Shown here piece by piece: positions 1-7,465 of a stretch of DNA of 16,475 bases. The stretch's first letter is position 1. Each line of letters begins with the position of its first letter. The notes under the pieces were generated by a model. That model worked only from the letters and a program-made list of their open reading frames with translations, had not been told where the DNA came from and made no database searches. The stretch covers positions 1-16,475 of the forward strand of contig CAYNYF010000092.1 of NCBI GenBank assembly GCA_964401385.1, given 5' to 3'. The stretch comes from CAYNYF01 sp964401385. GTDB taxonomy: Bacteria > Planctomycetota > Phycisphaerae > SM23-33. A program made the position numbers and the translations under genes.

Positions 1-109
1 GTCGTCCGTGACATGTTGCCTATATCGGCACAACATGGCTGTTTTCAACAGAGCAAAAGCGTCCCGGTTTCTCCTAGGCCTTCGCGGGCGGTCGGCAGGA
101 GACAGCCGG
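1..109. other. Region downstream of the small lipoprotein gene, with two small inverted repeats
   Basis: No convincing gene is visible. Two perfect short inverted repeats lie next to each other: CATGTTG (12-18) with CAACATG (31-37), and CTGTT (39-43) with AACAG (47-51) around a 3-nt loop. They lie 3' of the minus-strand lipoprotein gene that stops at 110. They could form a transcript-end structure, but no T-run follows on that strand, so a standard intrinsic terminator is not supported. Confidence 0.35.
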
Positions 110-514
110 TCAGCGTATCTCGGAGTGCTTCTCCAGTTGGGCCGACTCGCGCCAGCATCTCTGGATCACCCCGTCGCGGACCTCAAAGCAGAGGGTCTTG
201 CGCGTCTTGACCGTTTCCTCGGCCCCCGGCAGCAGCAGCAGGTGCAGCTGGTTCCGCACCGTCTCGGTGTACTCGTACTTGTAGATCTCCGTCCCCTCGG
301 GCGACGGGGCCTTGCCGGTGGGCTTGCCCATGGTGGCCAGCAGCCATTCGGCGGTGGTCTTGCCGGGGATGACCTGCTTGACGGCGTCGGAGTGTGCGGC
401 GCATCCGGCCGGCTCGATGGTGCGGCTGGAGACGGCGGAAAAGCACCCGCCGGCAAAGCCGCACGCGCAAAGCAGAGAAACCATTACAGTCGTTCTGGCA
501 GTCAGTGCTGTCAT
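110..514 (-). CDS. Small lipoprotein with a BamE/SmpA-like motif
   Basis: This encodes a 134-aa protein of unknown function, probably an envelope lipoprotein. The N-terminus has Arg7, a hydrophobic stretch (about 9-22) and a lipobox-like AGGC ending at Cys24. After that comes an IPGKTTAEWLLATMGKP segment (residues 49-65), then a Tyr/Lys-rich strand (YKYEY). This matches the usual small-lipoprotein pattern of the BamE/SmpA fold, where I-x-x-G-x-T/S is followed by a helix and LG-x-P. BamE itself is a BAM-complex subunit, but many unrelated envelope lipoproteins share the fold, so no BAM role is claimed. The ATG at 512-514 is preceded on the minus strand by GGGAG with 7 nt spacing, which supports this start over the internal Met11. 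It is transcribed divergently from the SGNH gene at 841. It could also be a plain hypothetical lipoprotein. Confidence 0.7.
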   Translation of the reverse strand: MTALTARTTVMVSLLCACGFAGGCFSAVSSRTIEPAGCAAHSDAVKQVIPGKTTAEWLLATMGKPTGKAPSPEGTEIYKYEYTETVRNQLHLLLLPGAEETVKTRKTLCFEVRDGVIQRCWRESAQLEKHSEIR

Positions 515-715
515 TTTACGGCTCCCTTCTCAGCAGCCATTCCGCATTGGACCGTTGGCCGCGACGGTCGTGGGCCCTTTCCAGGCCTCTACCACGGCGC
601 CCGGGCGTCGCCAGGGCGATTCACGGGCAGAGGTGCCTGCGGCGGGCGTGCCGAACGATCGTGGCCCCCAACGCACTCAGCTTACCGGGCGCCACCCTCG
701 GCGTCCAGTTGGTAC

Positions 716-768
716 CGCGGGGCGAGAGCCCCGCGAAAGCCCTACAGGCTTGAAAAGCGCGGCGCTTT
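716..768 (+). ncRNA. Candidate structured 5' leader: three consecutive stem-loops
   Basis: Three perfect hairpins follow each other almost without spacer. The first is CGCGGGGC (716-723) with GCCCCGCG (728-735), an 8-bp stem capped by GAGA, a GNRA-type tetraloop. The second is AAGCC with GGCTT around CTACA (about 737-751). The third is AAAGCG (754-759) with CGCTTT (763-768) around a 3-nt loop. They lie 73 nt upstream of the GTG start at 841, where a 5' untranslated leader would be. The strand is assumed from the downstream gene; the stems would form on either strand, but only the plus strand reads a GNRA loop. No known riboswitch family is assigned. Chance pairing in GC-rich DNA is possible. 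Confidence 0.35.
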
Positions 769-823
769 CGCGAACATGGGGCCGTCGGACGTGAGGTGTT
801 CGTGATCGGAAACTCTGCACATC

Positions 824-833
824 AGGAAAGGGA
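824..833 (+). promoter_or_regulatory. Shine-Dalgarno-like site deciding the GTG start at 841
   Basis: AGGAAAGGGA ends 7 nt before the GTG at 841. The in-frame GTG at 796 would add 15 polar residues in front of the signal peptide and has no comparable site, so 841 is the better start. Confidence 0.6.
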
Positions 834-840
834 CGAACTC

Positions 841-3189
841 GTGAAGGCAATCCATTTGGCAGGGAAGGGGGGATTTCGGCTCGCCTCGGTCGCTGTCATC
901 GCGGCGGCGGTGCTGCTGGCGGCGTGTGCGGCCGAGGGCAAGGTCACCGTCTTGCAGCAGGGCGTCTCGCCCGCCAAAGACTACGCCGGCTGCGTGGACA
1001 CGTTCATCGTCGGCCACGGCTGGGCGCACGATCGCCCGATCAACCGCCCGAGAAGCCCCGCCCTCAGCGTCCACGGGCGGAACGGGTCGCTGATGCGGTT
1101 CGACCTGGCGGGCATCGAAAAGGGCCGGACCGTCCGCGGGGCGATCCTGCGGCTGCACTTCGCGGCCATCCCCTCCTTCGGCCAGGCGGTCGAGGTGTAC
1201 ACGCTCACGCGCGAGTGGGATTCCACCGCCACCTGGTACGAATACAAGTACCTCGACGCCAAGAAGACCGACGCCAACAACTGGGCCAAGTTCGGCGGCG
1301 AGCTGGACGAGACCGACTTCGGCAAGAAAAAGCCCGGGCTGATCGCCACGGCCGTGAGCCGCGGCGGACCGTTCGGGCACGTCGTCGAGCTGGACGTGAC
1401 CAAGCTCGTGGGGGAATGGGTGGCCCGGTCCCGCCCGAACTACGGCTTCCTGATCGCCACCGAGCGCGGCGGGGTTTCCATTGCCTCGTCGGAATGGCCG
1501 ATGCCGGCGTACCGCCCGGCGCTGGTGGTCGAGCATTACGCCGCCGGCGAGCGGGCGCCTGGTGCGGTGAAGCTGACCTTGCCGGAGGCGCTGGGACCCA
1601 AGCCCAAGCTCTCGCCGGTCGCCCGGGCCGCTGAGGTGCAGGCCGCCCAGCCGCTGACAACCCTCCGCTTCGGGCGAAACTCCAACTGCCAGTACCGCCG
1701 CGGCCACGCCGCCGGCTACGCCAAGCAGGACCCGCGCTTCGGCGGCAACTGGGGCTGGACGCCGCGGCTGCGGATCGGGGGCACGGCCGGGGACTTCAAC
1801 CACGCCGCGTTCCACTTCGACCTGTCGGCGATCCCCAAGGGCGCCACCATCGGCAAGGCCAGGCTGCGGGCCTTCGCCGACGTCGGCAACCTGCGGCTGC
1901 CGGCCGATACGCTCGGCCAGACGCCGCCGGCCGACAAGCTCGCCGAGCAGAACAAGCGGATCATCCAGCGCTGCCGGGGAACCATGTCGGCGCTGATGAA
2001 GTACAGCTTCGGCGTCTTCGCCATCACCGGCGAGGGCGCGGCCCCCGGCTGGTCGGAGGCGGAATTCACCTTTGCCACGTGCCGGGCCGGGCGGCCCTGG
2101 ACGGGCAAGGACGGCACGCTCATCGGCGCCACCGAGCCGCTCCCCGCGGCCGTGGCCGACGCGGGCCAGCAGTGGGCCGAGCCGATGAAGGTCCGCGACA
2201 AGCTGCCGGAGACGTGGCTGGAGTGGGACGTCACCGGCCTGGTGCGGGCCTGGGTCGGCGGCAAGATGCCTAACCGCGGCGTCGTCCTGGACGGGCGGCT
2301 CATGGGCGGGGCGATGACCATCTTCTCCGACGACTGGATCGAGCCCGACCGCCGGCCGTATCTGGAGGTCCGGCTCAGCCCGGCCCCGACCGCCAAGCCC
2401 GACGGGCCGTTCCAGCCCGAGCCGCTGCTGCCCGCCGGCGACTACTGGCTGGGGCCGATGAAGAAGGCCCACGCCCGCTTCACCGGCACCAAGGGCACCT
2501 TCGCCCAGTACGGCGACAGTATCTCCATCACCATGGCCTTCTGGACGCCGCTGCTGTACGGCGAGCGGACCGGCGGCCCGCCGGAGATGACAGAGGCGCT
2601 GGAGACCGCCCGCAAGGTCATCCACCGCCCCTGCTGGCGGAACTGGAAGGGTCCGGCCTGGGGCAACAACGGCAACATGACCATCGCCTGGGCCTTCGCG
2701 AACATCGACGCCTGGCAGAAGAAGATGCACCCGGAGGTGGGGGTGATCCTGTTCGGGACCAACGACTTCGGCTACGGCCCGCACCCGCCGATCTACACGG
2801 AGAAGTACGCGGCCGTGATCGACCGCATGCTGGCCGACGGAAGCATTCCCATCATCACCGCGCTGCCGCCGCACGGCCGGCAGAAGGGCAACCTCGGCGG
2901 GCTGCTGCGGGTGCTGGACCTGCGCCAGGCGGCCATTGCCGTGGCCAAGGCGAAGAAGGTGCCGCTGATCGATTTTTACACCGAGGTCCTCACCCGCCAG
3001 CCGGAGAAGTGGCGGGAGATCCTCATCCCCGACGGTCTGCACCCGTCCTATCCCAAGCAGTACCAGCGGAACTGGTCCGAAGAGGGATTCAAGCACAGCG
3101 GCTACACGCTGCGGAACTACCTGACGTTGCGGACGTGGCACGAGATCTACACGAAGGTGCTGCTCGAGAAGTCCAAGGCGAGCGAATAG
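841..3189 (+). CDS. Secreted DNRLRE-DNRLRE-SGNH/GDSL hydrolase
   Basis: This encodes a 782-aa exported protein. The GTG start is chosen from the Shine-Dalgarno site at 824-833. Residues 1-29 form a signal peptide ending LLAAC, a good lipobox (Cys29), although type I cleavage just after it is also possible. Residues about 35-235 and 271-511 look like two DNRLRE-type beta-sandwich domains: each has the 'RFDL..I.KG..I..A.LRL' start, a W-rich middle and a 'D(V/I)T.LV..W' strand near the end. Residues about 530-775 are an SGNH hydrolase: GDS at 558-560 (nucleophile Ser560), a conserved CWRNWKG...GN segment, GTND at 639-642 (Asn641), and Asp731/His734 in DGLHPS. SGNH enzymes are mostly esterases acting on acyl or acetyl groups, here plausibly on a glycan (inference). 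Its catalytic domain is closely related to that of the gene at 10002. It stands alone upstream of the convergent pseudopilin gene. Confidence 0.85.
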   Translation: MKAIHLAGKGGFRLASVAVIAAAVLLAACAAEGKVTVLQQGVSPAKDYAGCVDTFIVGHGWAHDRPINRPRSPALSVHGRNGSLMRFDLAGIEKGRTVRGAILRLHFAAIPSFGQAVEVYTLTREWDSTATWYEYKYLDAKKTDANNWAKFGGELDETDFGKKKPGLIATAVSRGGPFGHVVELDVTKLVGEWVARSRPNYGFLIATERGGVSIASSEWPMPAYRPALVVEHYAAGERAPGAVKLTLPEALGPKPKLSPVARAAEVQAAQPLTTLRFGRNSNCQYRRGHAAGYAKQDPRFGGNWGWTPRLRIGGTAGDFNHAAFHFDLSAIPKGATIGKARLRAFADVGNLRLPADTLGQTPPADKLAEQNKRIIQRCRGTMSALMKYSFGVFAITGEGAAPGWSEAEFTFATCRAGRPWTGKDGTLIGATEPLPAAVADAGQQWAEPMKVRDKLPETWLEWDVTGLVRAWVGGKMPNRGVVLDGRLMGGAMTIFSDDWIEPDRRPYLEVRLSPAPTAKPDGPFQPEPLLPAGDYWLGPMKKAHARFTGTKGTFAQYGDSISITMAFWTPLLYGERTGGPPEMTEALETARKVIHRPCWRNWKGPAWGNNGNMTIAWAFANIDAWQKKMHPEVGVILFGTNDFGYGPHPPIYTEKYAAVIDRMLADGSIPIITALPPHGRQKGNLGGLLRVLDLRQAAIAVAKAKKVPLIDFYTEVLTRQPEKWREILIPDGLHPSYPKQYQRNWSEEGFKHSGYTLRNYLTLRTWHEIYTKVLLEKSKASE

Positions 3190-3193
3190 CCCC

Positions 3194-3223
3194 GGCGCGT
3201 TCTGTTACTCGGGGCAACGCGCC
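3194..3223 (+). terminator. Possible transcript-end stem-loop after the DNRLRE-SGNH gene
   Basis: GGCGCGTT (3194-3201) pairs perfectly with AACGCGCC (3216-3223) around a 14-nt loop, 4 nt after the stop codon at 3189. The position between convergent genes suits a terminator, but there is no T-run after the stem. It may instead protect the mRNA 3' end. Confidence 0.4.
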
Positions 3224-3292
3224 CGACTCGCAGGAGGGTCATGGAGCCGACGACCTGCTCATTGGGTTTGCGTGCGCACAGTGATGGCCTTC

Positions 3293-3320
3293 CGCGGGGC
3301 GAGAGGCTCACTGCTCCGCG
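3293..3320 (-). terminator. Stem-loop overlapping the end of the pseudopilin gene
   Basis: CGCGGGGC (3293-3300) pairs with GCTCCGCG (3313-3320) with one G-T pair, and an inner GAG/CTC adds to the stem. It overlaps the stop codon (3308-3310) of the minus-strand gene. It could end or stabilise that transcript. No T-run is present, and GC-rich chance pairing is possible. Confidence 0.3.
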
Positions 3321-4660
3321 TACGTGCTGGGGTCGGGCGCCAGCGCTTGCAGCCCGTGGCCTTTGAAGCCCGGCGGCGGGGACGAACCCGACAACTGGAT
3401 GTCAAGATCGGAGTTGTTCTTGAAAGTCAAGCCGGCATCGCCATAGATCAACATGTTGCCCATGATGGTCGAGTCGATATTGTTCTTCGCGATCAATACC
3501 TTCACGGCCATGATGCCCCCGACAGATGTCATGTTGTTCTTGAACTCCACCGTGAAACCTGGACACAGGATCGCTACCCCCTGTAGTTTGCGTACCTCGG
3601 AAAAGTCCTCCCTCGGCAAGTGTTCCACCCCGTTGAAAGTCATGTTGTTCTTGAAATAGATATAATTGGCGGAGTCGGGCGATCCCGGCGGCGGGTCGTC
3701 GGCAACGATCACCCCAGTAAAGGTGACGTTGTTCATGAACTGGACGTTGTTCGGCGCTTCCACGTACAGGATGCCCAGGATGGTCACGCTATTGCCGAAT
3801 GTGGGGTTCGTGTTGCCTGGGATTCGGATGTTCGTGTAAGTCTCGGCAGAAGGGCTGGGCGAGCTCATCACAGTAGTGGCCAAGCTCTTGTACAGCGTGC
3901 GGTCGATCGTTGGCATCGTCAGCGGCGGCGCGTCGTAGCGGACAACGCCGTCGACCGTCGTGCCGGCCAGATCCGTCGAGGCGCCGGGGTCACTGACGCT
4001 GACGTCGCCGGAGATGTGGCCGCTGCCGCAGCTCACCGCGGTGCCCGTCGCCGCCGAGTGGATCGACCCGTCGGAAGCCTGTGTGACGCCGGAAAGCTCA
4101 GTGTTCATCCCCATCTCGACCGGCCCCTTGGAGCAGATGCCGAACGCGAGCGCCTGCTCCCACGTCGGGTGAATGTCTATCGCCACCTGCCGCTGCACGA
4201 TCTTGGCCGAGGCCCCCGCGCCCGCGGCGCACTCGGCAGTCACCGTCAGTCGCACTGTGTCGGGCGACGAAAGGGTCACTTGCCCGCTGAAGTTCTTGCC
4301 GTCCCCGAAGTCGATGGTGGGGACCGTGATGGCGGAGCCGTCATAGGCGACCGCGCGACCACCCAGATTCGGTGTGCCGTCGAGATCGGCACTAAGTCTA
4401 TCAGCCAGCGAGTCCAGTAGAGCCTGGCCGCGCAGCGATCCTGATACGCCGCAATGCGACAACTCGTAGATGAGAAATGACAGACCGCTCTCGGCGGCCA
4501 GCCGGGCTTCAGCTATTGCCGCCACATTGGAGGATTGGACGAGGTTCATGGAACTACTGGTGAAGAAGGCCACGCTTAGCGAGGCAAAGATGGCCAGGAA
4601 CAGCAGCGCAAGGATCGAAGCCACCCCTCTTGCGTCATGTCGAGTTCGCTTGAATGTCAT
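3308..4660 (-). CDS. PilX-type pseudopilin-like protein with a repetitive beta-rich C-terminus
   Basis: This encodes a 450-aa protein. Residues 1-60 resemble the PilX N-terminal region of type IV pilus or type II secretion minor pilins: a short basic leader (KRTRHDARG), one hydrophobic helix (about 12-34) and an amphipathic SSNVAAIAEARLAAESGLSF stretch. The +5 Glu of major pilins is absent, as is common in PilX-like proteins. The C-terminal third has recurring NN motifs (NNVTFTG, FKNNMTFNG, FKNNMTSVG, AKNNID, FKNNSD), visible in DNA as repeated TTGTTCTTGAA-like blocks (3411-3740), suggesting a beta-helix-like surface domain. Three starts compete: TTG 4666, ATG 4663 and ATG 4660. The GGGAGG at 4668-4673 is 7 nt from ATG 4660, which is chosen; the difference is at most two residues. 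It lies convergent to the SGNH gene with no other pilus genes here, so it may be an orphan pseudopilin. Its ligand or partner is unknown. Confidence 0.75.
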   Translation of the reverse strand: MTFKRTRHDARGVASILALLFLAIFASLSVAFFTSSSMNLVQSSNVAAIAEARLAAESGLSFLIYELSHCGVSGSLRGQALLDSLADRLSADLDGTPNLGGRAVAYDGSAITVPTIDFGDGKNFSGQVTLSSPDTVRLTVTAECAAGAGASAKIVQRQVAIDIHPTWEQALAFGICSKGPVEMGMNTELSGVTQASDGSIHSAATGTAVSCGSGHISGDVSVSDPGASTDLAGTTVDGVVRYDAPPLTMPTIDRTLYKSLATTVMSSPSPSAETYTNIRIPGNTNPTFGNSVTILGILYVEAPNNVQFMNNVTFTGVIVADDPPPGSPDSANYIYFKNNMTFNGVEHLPREDFSEVRKLQGVAILCPGFTVEFKNNMTSVGGIMAVKVLIAKNNIDSTIMGNMLIYGDAGLTFKNNSDLDIQLSGSSPPPGFKGHGLQALAPDPSTYAEQ

Positions 4661-4667
4661 CATCAAA

Positions 4668-4673
4668 CCTCCC
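4668..4673 (-). promoter_or_regulatory. Strong Shine-Dalgarno for the pseudopilin gene
   Basis: On the minus strand this reads GGGAGG, 7 nt from ATG 4660 and 4 nt from ATG 4663. It rules out the TTG at 4666, which would be only 1 nt away. Confidence 0.6.
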
Positions 4674-4846
4674 GGGACGGGTCGGTGCGCCCACGTTCAA
4701 GGGGCGCGTTGGTAGACCGGTCACCTATATATAGAATAAGTTCGGGATTCGCGCCAGGCGCCTTGTGTAGCAGATTTCCTGAATAGAACGAAACCTCGGC
4801 GGGGTGTCCGAGGAGGTGCCCCCAACTTCAACGTCGCCGACAAATG

Positions 4847-4902
4847 CTGGGTGAATCCGACCCAGAATGCTTACCCAAGCCAATGGCAAAGCAGGACTTG
4901 GG
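4847..4902 (+). other. Pair of adjacent hairpins, possible leader structure
   Basis: CTGGGT (4847-4852) pairs with ACCCAG (4860-4865) around a 7-nt loop. It is followed by CCCAAG (4874-4879) with CTTGGG (4897-4902) around a 17-nt loop. Both stems are perfect. They lie about 280 nt before the start at 5181, far for a leader but possible. I recognise no known RNA family. Confidence 0.25.
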
Positions 4903-5018
4903 CGTCCGACCGGGGGCCCGTGTTCGGCGGAGGCCGGGCCAGAGCAACGCTACCCGGGGCGCCCTCCGTTGCGCTCCGGGTGGTATGGCGGGGCGGCGCT
5001 ACGTTCGAGAAGGCATGG

Positions 5019-5155
5019 CGAAATCCGAAACAGACTCCAAATCGCAAACTCCAGACCCCAAGCGACCATTGCGACGAGCGAGGGCGTTTGCTAGGTTGGG
5101 ATTCGCTGCTTGGGATTTGTTTCGGGCTTCGGATTTCGAGATTCGAGATTGAAGT
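5019..5155. repeat. Palindromic intergenic repeat-like element (CGAAATCCGAA arms)
   Basis: CGAAATCCGAA at 5019-5029 returns as its exact reverse complement at 5128-5138, and CCCAAGC (5057-5063) returns inverted at 5108-5114. The two arms thus form an imperfect large palindrome with unequal spacing. The right arm reads TTCGGATTTCGAGATTCGAG, the type of GATTTCGGATTTCG-rich text that recurs between genes in many planctomycete and verrucomicrobial genomes and is often mis-annotated as small proteins. That family link is from memory of its style; only one copy is in this window. The base composition is more AT-rich than its neighbours. Confidence 0.55.
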
Positions 5156-5180
5156 AGCGGTTTCGTAGGAGTCTGCGGCG

Positions 5181-7448
5181 ATGAAAGCGTCTGGGCGAAC
5201 TTGCCGGATGGGGGCGGGTGCGGCGCTGCTTCTGGCGGCGGTCGCGGCCGTCGGCGGCGAGAAGGACTGGGTCAGCGTTGGCATCGGGGGCGGCGGGGGG
5301 CTGTTCGTTCCGGTCAGCTCGCCGCACGATCCCAAGCTGATGTTCATCGCCTCGGACATGTCGGGCGTCTACCGCAGCGCCGACGGCGGGCGGAGCTGGC
5401 GGATGCTGAACTGGCGGCAGCTCAGCCGCTCCATCTCCTGCGCCATCGCGTTCGACCCGTCGGATGCCAACGTGATGTACGCCGTGCCCGGGCCTTGGGC
5501 GCAGAATTTGCTGAAGGTGAGCCGCGACAAGGGTTTGACGTGGAAGCCGCTGTGCGCCGCCCGGCCGTGGGCGAATGCCGGCGGCGTCGGCCGGGTGGGC
5601 GTCAGCGGCGACGGCAGGGTGCTGCTCGTCGCGGCCGAGAAGGGCACCTGGCGAACCGACGACGGCGGCAAGACCTGGACGCAGGCGAAGGGCATCGACA
5701 CCGGCGTGCATCGGTTCTTCTTCGCCCCGTCCGAGCCGGGCAGGGGCCTCTGGTACGTCGGCACGCCGAAGGGCGTCTTTTCCTCGGCCGACCGGGGCCG
5801 GACGTGGACCTCCTGCGGGCCGGTCCCCGGCGAGAGGCTGCTGGACTTCTGCGGCGGGGCCGACCGGCGGACGGGCAGGATCAAGCTGTACTGCTCCGTC
5901 CCCGGCCGCGACGCCGGCGGCAAGTACGCCGGCGGCATCTTCCGCAGCGACGACCGCGGCGCCACCTGGGGCAGCGTGATGAACCCGCGGTTGAACACCA
6001 CCATCGGCCGGCACATGCCCGTCACCAGGTCGGTCGCGCAGTACGACTGCCTGGGCATGGCCGCCAACCAGGCCGACACCGTCTACACCTACTGCTACGG
6101 CACCGGCGGCCGCGTGCCCTACAGCAGCACCGTCTACCGCACCGACGACGCCGGGGCGAGCTGGCGGCGGGTGCTCATCGGGCCGCGCTACGCCAAGGGC
6201 CGGAACGTCGAGCTCGGCTGGATCAACTACGAGAGGGGCTGGGCCAGCAGCATCCTCAGCTTCTCGGTCAACCGCCGCCACAAGGGCTGCGTCGCCTTCA
6301 GCGGGGGGATGCAGGCCTTCGTCACCGACACCGGCGGGCGGCGCTGGCGGCAGGTCTACAGCCGCTGCGCCGAGGAGACCCCCGACGCCGGCAAGCGCTG
6401 GTCCGGCATCGGGCTGGAGATGACCACCACCTGGCACTTCAAGTTCGACCCGCACGAGAGCAAGCGCGTCTACATCTGCTACACGGACATCGGCTTCGCC
6501 CGCAGCCTCGACCGCGGCAAGTCGTGGTACTACTCGCCCACGGGCAGCCCCTGGTCGAACACCTTCTACGACATCGCCTTCGACCCGAAGGCCCCGGGCG
6601 TGATCTACGCCGCCTGCGCCTACGAGCACGACATTCCCTCCTGGAAGATGGCCGGGACCGTCGCCGGCGGCGGGGGCGTGTGCATCAGCCGCGACTGGGG
6701 CAAGCTGTGGTGGCCGATGCGCAAGGGCCTGCCGCTGAAGGGCGCCTGCACCGGCGTGGAGCTGGACCCCAACAGCCCGCCCGGCAAGCGCACGCTGTAT
6801 TGCAGCTTCTATGGCGGCGGCGTGTTCAAGTCGACCGACGGCGGCAAGAGCTGGGCGGCCAGGAACAAGGGCCTGAAGGCCGACCGGAACGACCACTTCA
6901 CCGACGTGAAGCTCCACGCCGACGGCACGCTGCTGGCCATCTGCGGGGCCAAGAAGAGCCAGCAGAACCTGCCGGTGGCCCTCGGCGGGCTGTTCAAGTC
7001 GACCGACGGCGGGGCGAGCTGGACCGACCTGACCGAGGGCCTGAAGCTCTACCACCCGTACGGCTTCGACGTGCATCCGGCCGACAGCAGGATCATCTAC
7101 CTGTGCGCCTCGGCCGTGCCGCGCCACCACGGGCAGGACGGCGTGTACAAGTCCGCCGACGGCGGCAAGACTTGGACGAAGCTGAACGTCGGCTGGGACC
7201 CCCGCCCGAGCTACTTCCACCCGAAATACCCCTGCATCGACCCCAACAAGCCGCAGCGCGTGTGGATCTCCACCGGCGGCTACGGCCTGATCGTCACCAA
7301 CGACGCCGGCAAGACCTTCCGCCAGGTCGCCGGCGTGCCCTTCTGCGGCATCAACCGCGTCACCGTCGACCCGCAGGATCCCGGCACGATCTGGTGCAGC
7401 AGCTTCGGCGGCGGCATCTGGCGCGGCCCGGCAAGGGAGGGCAGCTGA
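5181..7448 (+). CDS. Secreted double beta-propeller with 13 Asp boxes, paralog 1
   Basis: This encodes a 755-aa exported protein. The ATG has TAGGAG at 5166-5171, 9 nt upstream. A signal peptide covers about residues 1-26. The rest is a chain of Asp-box (BNR-type) motifs, S/T-x-D-x-G-x-x-W. I count 13: for example SADGGRSW, SRDKGLTW, STDGGKSW, STDGGASW, SADGGKTW and TNDAGKTF, with one degenerate copy (TDTGGRRW). Such a number fits two seven-bladed propellers in tandem, as in GH74 xyloglucanases and sortilin/VPS10-type proteins. Asp59 in SDMSG and Asp436 in YTDIG each open a propeller half, much like the TDxGG segment of GH74; catalysis is not established. Asp boxes are structural, so the protein could instead bind a ligand or glycan. 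It starts a close-packed gene run; its twin follows after 17 nt. Confidence 0.8.
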   Translation: MKASGRTCRMGAGAALLLAAVAAVGGEKDWVSVGIGGGGGLFVPVSSPHDPKLMFIASDMSGVYRSADGGRSWRMLNWRQLSRSISCAIAFDPSDANVMYAVPGPWAQNLLKVSRDKGLTWKPLCAARPWANAGGVGRVGVSGDGRVLLVAAEKGTWRTDDGGKTWTQAKGIDTGVHRFFFAPSEPGRGLWYVGTPKGVFSSADRGRTWTSCGPVPGERLLDFCGGADRRTGRIKLYCSVPGRDAGGKYAGGIFRSDDRGATWGSVMNPRLNTTIGRHMPVTRSVAQYDCLGMAANQADTVYTYCYGTGGRVPYSSTVYRTDDAGASWRRVLIGPRYAKGRNVELGWINYERGWASSILSFSVNRRHKGCVAFSGGMQAFVTDTGGRRWRQVYSRCAEETPDAGKRWSGIGLEMTTTWHFKFDPHESKRVYICYTDIGFARSLDRGKSWYYSPTGSPWSNTFYDIAFDPKAPGVIYAACAYEHDIPSWKMAGTVAGGGGVCISRDWGKLWWPMRKGLPLKGACTGVELDPNSPPGKRTLYCSFYGGGVFKSTDGGKSWAARNKGLKADRNDHFTDVKLHADGTLLAICGAKKSQQNLPVALGGLFKSTDGGASWTDLTEGLKLYHPYGFDVHPADSRIIYLCASAVPRHHGQDGVYKSADGGKTWTKLNVGWDPRPSYFHPKYPCIDPNKPQRVWISTGGYGLIVTNDAGKTFRQVAGVPFCGINRVTVDPQDPGTIWCSSFGGGIWRGPAREGS

Positions 7449-7452
7449 GCAT

Positions 7453-7457
7453 GGGAG
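7453..7457 (+). promoter_or_regulatory. Shine-Dalgarno deciding the start of propeller paralog 2
   Basis: GGGAG ends 8 nt before ATG 7466 and lies inside the 17-nt spacer after the previous stop. The alternative ATG at 7451 has no such site and would put five extra residues before the MKRCLF signal peptide start. Confidence 0.6.
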
Positions 7458-7465
7458 CGGAAAAC

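Larger units (their letters stand above)
515..840. other. Divergent intergenic region, promoters for both directions expected
   Basis: This 326-nt region separates two divergent genes, so it should carry a promoter for each. I do not see clear -35/-10 boxes, and most of it is as GC-rich as the coding DNA. Its distinctive content is the chain of three perfect stem-loops at 716-768, listed separately. The Shine-Dalgarno-like sequence for the plus-strand gene lies at 824-833. Confidence 0.5.
4661..5180. other. Divergent intergenic region before the propeller operon
   Basis: About 520 nt hold no convincing gene. Short open frames in all phases lack a start context and read as low-complexity Arg/Pro/Ser text. 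A local AT-rich patch at 4722-4741 (TATATATAG) is unlike the rest and may belong to the pseudopilin promoter on the minus strand; no clear -35/-10 pair is called. Stem-forming sequences lie at 4794-4813 (CCTCGG/CCGAGG), 4847-4865 and 4874-4902. A palindromic repeat-like element fills about 5019-5155. The promoter for the genes from 5181 should also be here. Confidence 0.5.

Noticed and set aside
716..768. GEMM (c-di-GMP-I) riboswitch
   Set aside because: Only a weak GCGAAAGCC similarity is present; the conserved 5' half is absent.
742..3141. Long open frame on the minus strand opposite the DNRLRE-SGNH gene
   Set aside because: High GC third positions leave few stops on the opposite strand. 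The translation is Arg/Gly/Val/Ala text with no domain, while the plus strand has a signal peptide and catalytic motifs.
715..3305. Identical 14-mer CCGCGGGGCGAGAG at 715-728 and 3292-3305
   Set aside because: A rough estimate for a GC-rich 16-kb window gives a few such matches by chance, and the flanking bases differ.
5201..7465. Plus-strand frame reading into the second propeller from 5201
   Set aside because: The first 2.2 kb is Arg-rich out-of-frame text. Only from ATG 7466 does it become a real protein.
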